From positions 1 to 5,117 of the forward strand of contig CANQZF010000133.1 of assembly GCA_947628265.1 (NCBI GenBank): 5,117 nucleotides of DNA, written 5' to 3'. How positions within the stretch are numbered: position 1 is the stretch's first letter; every line of letters begins with the position of its first letter. The DNA comes from an uncultured Oscillospiraceae bacterium. GTDB lineage: Bacteria; Bacillota; Clostridia; Oscillospirales; Oscillospiraceae. Below, piece by piece: positions 1-5,117 of the stretch. The translations under genes were made by a program, and so were the position numbers. The notes under the pieces were generated by a model. It was not told the DNA's origin and did no database searches. It was given only the letters and a program-made list of their open reading frames with translations.

Positions 1-188
1 GCCACGATGGCACGCTTTGTGCCGTGGCCCTCCCCGGTGTGGGCGAAGGAGCCGGAGAGGAGAATATCCGCCCTCTTCACCTCGCCCCCCAGGAGCCTCC
101 GGACGATCTGCCCCATACGCACCGCCCCGGCGGTGTGCGAGCTGGACGGCCCCACCATCACGGGACCCAGGATGTCGAAAATGGACAT
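1..188 (-). CDS. sdaAB: L-serine dehydratase, iron-sulfur-dependent, beta subunit (N-terminal part)
   Basis: Only the first 62 codons are in the window; the gene runs off the left edge. The translation begins MSIFDILGPVMVGPSSSHTA and continues with GAVRMG and GSFAHTGEGHGT. The GPSSSHTAGA segment (residues 13-22) and the following G-S-F-A...GHGT block are characteristic of the beta chain of the two-subunit [4Fe-4S] L-serine ammonia-lyase, which deaminates L-serine to pyruvate and ammonia in the cytoplasm together with the alpha subunit (SdaAA). The full family protein is usually about 220 residues, so roughly the first quarter is seen. The start is fixed by a strong ribosome binding site, GAGGGGGAG (194-202), 5 nt before ATG. 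The gene lies 22 bp after the topoisomerase stop on the same strand with no terminator between them, so it is probably cotranscribed. sdaAA would be expected further left but is not visible. Confidence 0.92.
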   Translation of the reverse strand, partial: MSIFDILGPVMVGPSSSHTAGAVRMGQIVRRLLGGEVKRADILLSGSFAHTGEGHGTKRAIV

Positions 189-210
189 ACGCGCTCCCCC
201 TCAAAATGTT

Positions 211-2196
211 TTATGAAATATCGGCAAGGTCGAGATATTTATACCCGTCCGTGGCGATGTGGTCCTTTCTTGCCTGGATGTTGTCGCCTAAGAGCATATC
301 GAACACCCGGGCCGTCTCCTGGGCGTCGGTGGGGAGGACCTTGATAAGCCTACGGGTCTGGGGGTTCATGGTGGTCATCCACATCATGTCCGGGTCGTTC
401 TCGCCAAGTCCCTTGGAGCGGGCCACGGTGTATTTCTTCCCGGAGAGCTTTTCCAGGATGTCCGCCTTCTCCCGCTCGGTGTAGGCAAACCAGGTCTTGT
501 CCCCGGAGTTGATCTCATAGAGGGGCGACTCGGCGATAAAGACCTTCCCCTCGTCGATGAGGGCCGGCATGAGGCGGTAGATCATGGTGAGGATGAGGGT
601 CCTTATCTGGTAGCCGTCGAAGTCGGCGTCGGTGCAGATAATCACCTTGCTCCACCGCAGGGCGTCCATATCGAAGGCGGAGATGTCGCTTTTTATCTTG
701 ATGGGCACGGAGACGCCGCACCCCAGGACCCGCACCAGGTCCGTTATGATGTCGCTTTTGAAGATTCGGGCGTAGTCGGCCTTCAGGCAGTTTAAGATCT
801 TGCCCCGCACCGGCATGACACCCTGAAATTCCGCGTCCCGGGAGAGCTTCACGCTGCCAAGGGCGGAGTCGCCCTCCACGATGTAGAGCTCCCGGCGCGT
901 CACATCCCTGGAGCGGCAGTCCACGAACTTCTGGACCCGGTTGGAGATGTCGATGTTGCCGGAGAGCTTCTTTTTGATGGTGACCCGGGCCTTCTCTGCC
1001 TGCTCGCGGCTCCTTTTATTCACCAAGATCTGGTCGCAGATCCGGTCCGCCTCGGCCTTGTGCTCGATGAAGTATATCTCCAGCTGGGAGCGGAAAAACT
1101 CCGTCATGGCCGTCTGGATAAACTTATTTGTAATGGCCTTTTTCGTCTGGTTTTCGTAGCTGGTCTGGGTGGAGAAGCAGTTGGTGACAAGAATGAGGCA
1201 GTCGGCGATGTCCTGAAAGCCGATCTTGGACTCGTTTTTCTGGTATTTATTGCTCTGGCGGAGGTACGCGTCCACAGCGGAGACAAAGGCGCTTTTTGCC
1301 GCCTTGTCCGGGGCGCCGCCGTGCTCCAGCCAGCTTGAGTTGTGGTAATACTCGATGACGTTGACGGCGTTGGAGAAGCAGAAGGCGGCGGAGAGCTTCA
1401 CCTTGTATTCCGGCTTGTCCTCCCGGTCCCGTCCTTTTCTCTCCCCCTCGATGAAGTAGGGGGCGGTGAGGGGGTTCTCCCCGGCCAGCTCCGTGACGTA
1501 GTCCAGGATCCCGTGCTCGTAGAGGTACTCCTTCTCCTCGAATTTGCTCCCCGTCTGGAAGCGAAAGACGAATTTGACGCCGGGGTTCACCACGGACTGC
1601 TTTTTCAGGATGTCCTCAAAATACTCCCGGGGAATGTTGGTGTCGGTGAAAACCTCCCTGTCCGGACGCCATTTCATGGAAGAGCCGGTGCGCCGGCCGG
1701 TGAAGGGCTCGGACTGGAGGCCCCCCACGTTCTCGCCCTTTTCAAAGTGGAGGGTATATTTCTTCCCGTCCCGCCAGACGGTGACATCCATATACTCCGA
1801 GGAATACTGTGTGGCGCAGGTGCCAAGGCCGTTTAAACCCAGAGAGTACTCGTAGTCCCCGCCGCTGTCGTTTTTATATTTGCCCCCGGCGTAGAGCTCG
1901 CAAAAGACCAGCTCCCAGTTATACCGCTGCTCCACCGGGTTCCAGTCCACAGGACAGCCGCGCCCGAAGTCCTCCACCTCGATGGAGCCGTCGGCGTAGC
2001 TCGTCAGGGTAATGAGGTTCCCGTGGCCCTCCCGCGCCTCGTCGATGGAGTTGGATAAGATCTCAAACACCGAGTGCTCGCAGCCCTCCAGCCCGTCGGA
2101 GCCGAAAATGACCCCGGGGCGCTTGCGGACCCGGTCCGCGCCCTTGAGCTGGCTGATGCTCTCGTTGCCGTAATCGTTCTTCGCGCCTTTTTTCAT
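211..2196 (-). CDS. parE: Type IIA DNA topoisomerase subunit B, divergent ParE/GyrB paralogue
   Basis: This 661-residue protein is the ATPase/TOPRIM subunit of a type IIA topoisomerase, which with an A subunit (ParC/GyrA type) passes one DNA duplex through another using ATP. Domains in order: a GHKL ATPase near 10-215, with FEILSNSIDEA (catalytic Glu45, Asn49), EDFGRG (74-80) and a glycine loop GLNGLG (120-125); a transducer domain with the QTK loop (350-352); and a TOPRIM domain with EGDSALGS (441-448), PVRGK (462-466), DADFD (523-527) and SKGLGE (594-599). The metal-binding Glu441 and Asp523/525/527 are all present. The length fits the ParE class and lacks the large insertion of proteobacterial GyrB. 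It departs from the consensus at DFGRG (usually DNGRG), GLNGLG (usually GLHGVG) and EGDSALG (usually EGDSAGG), so it is a divergent paralogue, not the housekeeping GyrB. I chose ATG 2196 because GGGA sits 8 nt upstream; in-frame ATG 2205 (three residues longer) has no ribosome binding site. No A subunit is adjacent. The symbol is by family and could equally be a gyrB paralogue. Confidence 0.9.
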   Translation of the reverse strand: MKKGAKNDYGNESISQLKGADRVRKRPGVIFGSDGLEGCEHSVFEILSNSIDEAREGHGNLITLTSYADGSIEVEDFGRGCPVDWNPVEQRYNWELVFCELYAGGKYKNDSGGDYEYSLGLNGLGTCATQYSSEYMDVTVWRDGKKYTLHFEKGENVGGLQSEPFTGRRTGSSMKWRPDREVFTDTNIPREYFEDILKKQSVVNPGVKFVFRFQTGSKFEEKEYLYEHGILDYVTELAGENPLTAPYFIEGERKGRDREDKPEYKVKLSAAFCFSNAVNVIEYYHNSSWLEHGGAPDKAAKSAFVSAVDAYLRQSNKYQKNESKIGFQDIADCLILVTNCFSTQTSYENQTKKAITNKFIQTAMTEFFRSQLEIYFIEHKAEADRICDQILVNKRSREQAEKARVTIKKKLSGNIDISNRVQKFVDCRSRDVTRRELYIVEGDSALGSVKLSRDAEFQGVMPVRGKILNCLKADYARIFKSDIITDLVRVLGCGVSVPIKIKSDISAFDMDALRWSKVIICTDADFDGYQIRTLILTMIYRLMPALIDEGKVFIAESPLYEINSGDKTWFAYTEREKADILEKLSGKKYTVARSKGLGENDPDMMWMTTMNPQTRRLIKVLPTDAQETARVFDMLLGDNIQARKDHIATDGYKYLDLADIS

Positions 2197-2231
2197 GTCA
2201 CACATCCCATATGTTGTACTTTTAACAGCTT

Positions 2232-2260
2232 ATTTTACCATATATTTTGCGAAATTGCAA
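2232..2260 (-). promoter_or_regulatory. Predicted sigma-A promoter of the topoisomerase gene
   Basis: Read on the minus strand, TTGCAA (2260-2255) and TAAAAT (2237-2232) are separated by exactly 17 bp. A TG one base upstream of the -10 hexamer (TGGTAAAAT) makes it an extended -10. Matches to consensus are 4/6 and 5/6. Transcription would start near 2225, giving a leader of about 30 nt to ATG 2196. This promoter would drive the topoisomerase gene and probably sdaAB. Confidence 0.7.
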
Positions 2261-2268
2261 GCAATTTC
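2251..2268. promoter_or_regulatory. 18-bp perfect palindrome over the -35 box, candidate operator
   Basis: GAAATTGC-AA-GCAATTTC is a perfect inverted repeat of two 8-bp arms with a 2-bp centre. A 2-nt loop makes it a poor RNA hairpin, and it lies upstream of the predicted start site, so a site for a dimeric DNA-binding protein is the better reading. Its centre overlaps the predicted -35 element of the topoisomerase promoter (2255-2260), where a bound protein would repress. A second smaller symmetric stretch, TTTCCCCGGAAA (2265-2276), overlaps its right arm. The binding protein is unknown. Confidence 0.45.
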
Positions 2269-2330
2269 CCCGGAAAGCCCGTGGATTTGCTTTTTCAGTT
2301 TTTCCCACGGTTATCCCGGCGCTCTCGGGC

Positions 2331-2336
2331 CATACT
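2331..2336 (+). promoter_or_regulatory. Possible -10 element for the structured RNA
   Basis: CATACT matches the TATAAT consensus at 4 of 6 positions. Counting 6-8 nt downstream puts a start at about 2342-2344, exactly where the closing stem of the predicted RNA begins (2343). No convincing -35 box lies 16-18 bp upstream and there is no extended -10, so this is weak. TACACT (2336-2341) is an alternative. Confidence 0.25.
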
Positions 2337-2342
2337 ACACTC

Positions 2343-2524
2343 AGACGCGCTTGAGGGCTTTCAATCAGACCGGTATCCGAAAAAGGGTCATGCCCATATA
2401 GAGAGGATGAATGGTCAAAAGCCCCCGATGAGGAGTCCAAAGCCTTGTTCTGGTGACAAGGTGCGTCTCCGAAGCGTCTTTAAATAAGCGGAGGGTGTTT
2501 TTCACTCTCCGCTTTCAGTTTTTT
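2343..2524 (+). ncRNA. Predicted structured RNA with intrinsic terminator, class not recognised
   Basis: Folded by hand, this stretch gives a nested multi-helix structure. P1 is AGACGCGC (2343-2350) with GTGCGTCT (2461-2468), 8 bp with one G-U. P2 is GGGCTTT (2355-2361) with AAAGCCC (2418-2424), 7 bp. P3 is GACCG (2368-2372) with TGGTC (2412-2416), continued by ATCC (2375-2378) with GGAT (2405-2408), and enclosing a small GGG/CCC hairpin (2385-2387/2393-2395). P4 is CCTTGT (2443-2448) with ACAAGG (2456-2461), a 7-nt loop. A purine-rich unpaired stretch (2425-2442, core GATGAGGAGTCC) joins P2 to P4. The RNA ends in the terminator at 2486-2524. The wobble pairs in P1 and the terminator are G-U on this strand and would be A-C on the other, which fixes the orientation. 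It may be a free small RNA or a riboswitch-like leader of the two-component operon. The size and multi-junction layout resemble Firmicutes structured RNAs such as the raiA motif, but I cannot confirm any class. Confidence 0.55.
2486..2524 (+). terminator. Rho-independent terminator upstream of the two-component operon
   Basis: AAGCGGAGGGTG (2486-2497) pairs with CACTCTCCGCTT (2503-2514) as a 12-bp stem with one G-U pair and a TTTTT loop, followed by TCAGTTTTTT (2515-2524). The T-rich tail and G-U wobble make it a plus-strand terminator. It lies between the structured RNA and the response-regulator promoter, so it ends transcription entering from the left. CTCCG (2467-2471) can pair with CGGAG (2489-2493) in the left arm, a possible but weaker competing structure. 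Confidence 0.85.
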
Positions 2525-2556
2525 GAGCCTTTATCGTTTCTTAAAAAAACTCCCCC

Positions 2557-2585
2557 TTTATTATTAAGGAAAAAGACTGTATAAT
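2557..2585 (+). promoter_or_regulatory. Predicted promoter of the two-component operon
   Basis: A perfect TATAAT (2580-2585) lies downstream of the terminator. With a 17-bp spacer the -35 is TTTATT (2557-2562), only a 3/6 match, which would fit a promoter needing an activator such as the response regulator itself. The predicted start near 2592 leaves a leader of about 25 nt with AAAGGCGG (2602-2609) as the ribosome binding site, 7 nt before ATG 2617. Confidence 0.6.
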
Positions 2586-2616
2586 AGGCGCAGACAGGTT
2601 AAAAGGCGGCGATTTT

Positions 2617-3312
2617 ATGTATAACATCCTTATCTGCGACGACGACAGGGACATTGTGGCGGCGCTGAAGATCTACCTCTCCGGCGAGGGCTACGGCATT
2701 CTGGAGGCCCACACCGGGCGGGAGGCGCTGGAGGTGGTCGCCCGCGAGACGGTGCACCTCATTTTGATGGACATCATGATGCCGGAGATGGACGGCATCT
2801 CCGCCACCAGTAAGCTCCGGGAGGAGTACAACATCCCCATCATCCTCCTCACCGCCAAGGGCGAGGACACCGACAAGGTCCTGGGGCTCAACATCGGGGC
2901 GGACGACTACATCACAAAGCCCTTCAACCCCGTGGAGGTCACGGCCCGGGTGAAGAGCCAGCTCCGGCGCTACACTATGCTGGGGGGCATGGAGAAGAGC
3001 CCCGACCACATCGTCATCGGCGGCATTGATCTCGATGACGCCGGAAAGAGCGTCACGGTGGACGGGGAGCCCGTCTCCCTCACGCCAACGGAGTTTGCCA
3101 TTTTAAAGCTCCTGATGGAAAACCCCGGCAAGGTCTTCTCCTCCGGGGCCATCTACGCCCATGTCTCCGGGGGGTACGCCCTCTCGGCGGAGTCCTCGGT
3201 GGCGGTACATATCCGGCACATCCGGGAGAAGATCGAGATCACGCCCTCGGAGCCCCGGTACATCAAGGTGGTCTGGGGACAGGGCTACAAATTCGAGGGG
3301 GAGAAAAAATGA
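2617..3312 (+). CDS. Response regulator, OmpR/VanR-like, REC plus winged helix
   Basis: This 231-residue protein is a complete two-component response regulator acting in the cytoplasm as a phosphorylation-controlled transcription factor. The receiver domain (about 1-118) has the acidic pocket Asp8/Asp9, phosphoacceptor Asp52 in LMDIMMPEMDG, Thr79 in LLTAKG and Lys101 in ITKPF. The C-terminal winged-helix domain (about 130-231) has LTPTEFAILKLL (155-166), the recognition-helix region VAVHIRHIREKIE (195-207) and the closing wing RYIKVVWGQGYKFE (214-227). The VHIRHIREKI and KVVWGQGYK segments resemble the VanR branch of OmpR-type regulators, but nothing nearby shows a resistance role. All key residues are intact. 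The gene has its own TATAAT promoter and overlaps the kinase gene by 4 bp (ATGA), indicating translational coupling. The histidine kinase next door is its likely phosphodonor; the target genes are unknown, and the operon itself is the usual guess. Confidence 0.95.
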   Translation: MYNILICDDDRDIVAALKIYLSGEGYGILEAHTGREALEVVARETVHLILMDIMMPEMDGISATSKLREEYNIPIILLTAKGEDTDKVLGLNIGADDYITKPFNPVEVTARVKSQLRRYTMLGGMEKSPDHIVIGGIDLDDAGKSVTVDGEPVSLTPTEFAILKLLMENPGKVFSSGAIYAHVSGGYALSAESSVAVHIRHIREKIEITPSEPRYIKVVWGQGYKFEGEKK

Positions 3313-4958
3313 AAAAGGCGCTCTACTCCTTCCCCATGAAGGCCCTGGCGGTGTTCCTCTTCACCCTGACCAGCCTCTTCACCGGGTTTTTCGGCGGCGT
3401 GATTGTGGCAGCCTATGACGGCCATTTTTACAGCGTGCCCGACAGCATCGGGGGCTACACCCAGGCCGTCGCGTACCTCTATGAGGACGGCTGGCTCTCG
3501 GACTACACCCACGAGCACCTGCTCACCGGCAGCGAGCGGGGATTTTACGAGTTCTCCTTCTACAACCGCTACGGGGCCATCGCCCTGACGGCGGTGGGGG
3601 CGGTGCTGTTCCTCACCCTCTTTATCTACCTCATGGCCGCCGCCGGCAGGCGCGGGGACCGGGAGGGCGCGGTCCTCAGCGCCATGGACAAGATCCCCTT
3701 TGACGTCACCCTCGCGGCGGGGATCACGGTCATATCCCTTCTGATCATTCTCCTCACCGAGACCTACGGGGACTTCGCCTTCATTCTGGTGGTCACGGTG
3801 GCGGCGCTCCTGGTCATTTTGCTCACCGTTCTCTACATTCTCTACACCTTCTCCGCCCGGGTAAAGGCCGGGGGGTGGTGGCGCAACACCGTCACCTTCA
3901 TGCTCCTGCGGCTCATCTGGAGGGCTCTCCGGGCGGCGGGGCGCGCCATTTCACGATTTTTGCGGGCCATCCCCATGGTCTGGCGGGTGTCCCTGGTGGT
4001 GGCGGCGTATATCGCCCTGGTCTTTGTGATGATCGGCAGCCGGTTTTGGTACTATGACGACTTTATGGAGTTCACCTTCTTCCTTTTGTTCTTTGTGGCC
4101 GGGGTGGTGGTGATTTTGGGCGCGGCGCAGATGCGCGCCCTCCACAAGGCCGCCAAGGAGCTGGCGTCGGGAAACCTCGATTACAAGGTGGATACGAAGC
4201 ACCTCTATTTTGACTTCAGACGCCACGCGGAGAATTTAAACTCCATCGGCGACGGCCTCAGCGCCGCCGTGGACCAGCGTATGCGCTCCGAGCGGCTGAA
4301 GACGGAGCTCATCACCAACGTCTCCCACGACATCAAGACGCCGCTGACGAGCATCGTAAACTATGTGGACCTCCTCCAAAAGGAGCACACCGCCGAGCAG
4401 GAGGCCCAGTATCTGGATGTCCTGAAGCGCCAGTCTGACAAGCTCCGGCGGCTCACGGTGGACCTGGTGGAGGCGTCCAAGGCGTCCACGGGGAACCTGC
4501 CCACGGAGCTGGTGCCCACCAATTTGGCCGAGCTCATCAATCAGGCGGTGGCGGAGTACGCCGAGAAGTTCGAGGCCGGGAAGCTCTCCCCCATCGTCAC
4601 CCTGCCGGATAAGCCCATCACTGTTTTGGCGGACGGGCGGCATCTCTGGCGGGTGCTGGATAACCTATTCAACAACGCGGTGAAATACGCCCAGCCGGGG
4701 ACCCGGGTCTACATCGACGCCCGGAGGATGGACGGCGGGGCGGTCATTCAGGTGAAGAACATCTCCCGGGACAGGCTCAACGTCTCCGCCGACGAGCTGA
4801 TGGAGCGCTTCGTCCGGGGCGACCAGAGCCGCCACACCGAGGGCTCGGGCCTGGGCCTCAGTATCGCCCGGTCCCTCACGGAGATCATGGGCGGGAGCTT
4901 TGACATCAGCATCGACGGGGACCTCTTCAAGGCGGAGATCCGTCTGAAGATCGTCTGA
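3309..4958 (+). CDS. Sensor histidine kinase with six predicted membrane segments
   Basis: This 549-residue membrane kinase is the likely partner of the preceding regulator. Hydrophobic segments lie near 11-35, 89-112, 131-150, 155-182, 225-246 and 253-273. The only sizeable outside loop, about 36-88, is short and rich in Tyr, Phe and Trp; a basic, amphipathic cytoplasmic stretch (183-224) lies between segments four and five. A HAMP-like linker (about 274-328) follows. The dimerisation/phosphotransfer domain has ELITNVSHDIKTPLTS, phosphoacceptor His340. The ATPase domain has the N box DNLFNNAVKY (451-460), an F box FVRGD (501-505) and a G2 box EGSGLGLSIA (511-520). The usual G1 motif DxG is replaced by VKNIS (482-486), which I recall as common in this clostridial kinase group, so it need not mean inactivity. 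The start is set by GAGGGGGAG (3295-3303), 5 nt before an ATG overlapping the regulator stop. No PAS domain or large sensor domain is seen, so the signal may be sensed in the membrane; it is unknown. Confidence 0.93.
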   Translation: MKKALYSFPMKALAVFLFTLTSLFTGFFGGVIVAAYDGHFYSVPDSIGGYTQAVAYLYEDGWLSDYTHEHLLTGSERGFYEFSFYNRYGAIALTAVGAVLFLTLFIYLMAAAGRRGDREGAVLSAMDKIPFDVTLAAGITVISLLIILLTETYGDFAFILVVTVAALLVILLTVLYILYTFSARVKAGGWWRNTVTFMLLRLIWRALRAAGRAISRFLRAIPMVWRVSLVVAAYIALVFVMIGSRFWYYDDFMEFTFFLLFFVAGVVVILGAAQMRALHKAAKELASGNLDYKVDTKHLYFDFRRHAENLNSIGDGLSAAVDQRMRSERLKTELITNVSHDIKTPLTSIVNYVDLLQKEHTAEQEAQYLDVLKRQSDKLRRLTVDLVEASKASTGNLPTELVPTNLAELINQAVAEYAEKFEAGKLSPIVTLPDKPITVLADGRHLWRVLDNLFNNAVKYAQPGTRVYIDARRMDGGAVIQVKNISRDRLNVSADELMERFVRGDQSRHTEGSGLGLSIARSLTEIMGGSFDISIDGDLFKAEIRLKIV

Positions 4959-4959
4959 C

Positions 4960-4965
4960 AGGAGG
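4960..4965 (+). promoter_or_regulatory. Consensus ribosome binding site of the third operon gene
   Basis: AGGAGG is a perfect Shine-Dalgarno match 5 nt before ATG 4971. It is what makes the short partial frame at the right edge believable as a gene and fixes its start. Confidence 0.85.
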
Positions 4966-4970
4966 ATAAA

Positions 4971-5117
4971 ATGGAAAAAAGAAAACGGGTCCTGCAGGGA
5001 CTCCTGGTTTTTGTACTCATTTTTGCCATGGCGGCGGCGCTTTTCCTGTCCCTGGGCGGGCTTGGCGCGGTGAAGCGCCTCATAAACCGGGCCCGGGCCC
5101 TGGGGAAGATCGACGAC
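4971..5117 (+). CDS. Hypothetical protein with N-terminal membrane segment (partial)
   Basis: Only the first 49 codons are in the window and the frame is open at the right edge. The start is well supported: a perfect AGGAGG lies at 4960-4965, 5 nt before ATG, and the gene begins 12 bp after the kinase stop. The protein opens with a basic stretch MEKRKR followed by a hydrophobic segment at about residues 8-32 (LQGLLVFVLIFAMAAALFLS, then GGLGAV), then a basic stretch KRLINRARALGK. This pattern fits either a membrane anchor or an uncleaved signal sequence; there is no lipobox cysteine and no clear AXA cleavage site. I do not recognise the family. Its place as third gene in the operon suggests it is coregulated with the two-component pair and might be an accessory or target protein, but this is inference from position only. 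Confidence 0.8.
   Translation, partial: MEKRKRVLQGLLVFVLIFAMAAALFLSLGGLGAVKRLINRARALGKIDD

Noticed and set aside
17..484. Plus-strand open frame of 155 codons spanning sdaAB and the end of the topoisomerase gene
   Set aside because: It runs antisense across two recognised genes and their junction, and its product is Arg/Pro/Ser-rich, typical of a shadow frame.
1342..1836. Long plus-strand open frame of 164 codons inside the topoisomerase gene
   Set aside because: It is antisense to a clearly conserved protein, its translation has a low-complexity look rich in Val, Gly, Leu and Glu, and no ribosome binding site was seen; a product of high GC content.
2279..2310. CCGTGG...CCACGG inverted repeat with a T-rich 20-nt centre
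   Set aside because: Arms are only 6 bp with a long spacer, it does not extend, and there is no T tract in a terminating position; not enough to call a terminator or operator.
2311..2319. TTATCCCGG resembling a DnaA box next to a topoisomerase gene
   Set aside because: Only the first six bases match TTATCCACA, and no cluster of further boxes or AT-rich unwinding element is present.
2425..2442. CCGATGAGGAGTCC resembling a hammerhead ribozyme core (CUGAUGAG)
   Set aside because: The essential U of CUGAUGA is C, there is no proper stem II and no GAAA with a matching cleavage site downstream.
2407..2487. Possible 26-codon small ORF (ATG 2407 to TAA 2487) ending at the terminator stem
   Set aside because: The purine-rich GAGAGG lies directly against the ATG with no spacer, the peptide has no recognisable features, and the same bases are explained by the RNA helices.

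Overview
The window looks like chromosomal DNA from a GC-rich member of the Clostridia, probably an Oscillospiraceae-like gut anaerobe. This is inferred from GC-rich coding sequence, strong AGGAGG-type ribosome binding sites, a two-subunit iron-sulfur L-serine dehydratase, a divergent clostridial-type ParE/GyrB paralogue, and a VanR-like response regulator with a histidine kinase carrying the 'SHDIKTPLTS' box. No species can be named from sequence alone.

Layout: two transcription units diverge from a 400-bp intergenic region. On the minus strand, a complete type IIA topoisomerase B subunit (211-2196) is followed after 22 bp by the start of sdaAB (1-188), which runs off the left edge. On the plus strand, an OmpR/VanR-type response regulator (2617-3312) overlaps by 4 bp a six-pass membrane histidine kinase (3309-4958). 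A third gene (4971 to the right edge), encoding a protein with an N-terminal membrane segment, follows 12 bp later. The plus-strand genes form a tight operon in which sensor and regulator should be made in a fixed ratio.

The intergenic region (2197-2616) is the most interesting part. From left to right it holds a good minus-strand promoter for the topoisomerase (TTGCAA, 17 bp, TAAAAT with extended -10), an 18-bp perfect palindrome covering its -35 box, and a T-rich stretch with a 6-bp inverted repeat (2279-2284/2305-2310). Next come about 125 nt that fold by hand into a multi-helix RNA closed by an 8-bp long-range stem, then a strong intrinsic terminator reading rightward, and finally a TATAAT promoter just upstream of the response regulator. 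The imperfect pairs in the closing stem and terminator are G-U on the plus strand, and the T tract also lies on the plus strand. This supports a plus-strand structured RNA, either free-standing or a terminator-controlled leader. I could not assign it to a known RNA class by eye.

No mobile element, CRISPR array, tRNA or rRNA was seen. All other long open frames are antisense or out-of-frame shadows of the genes listed.
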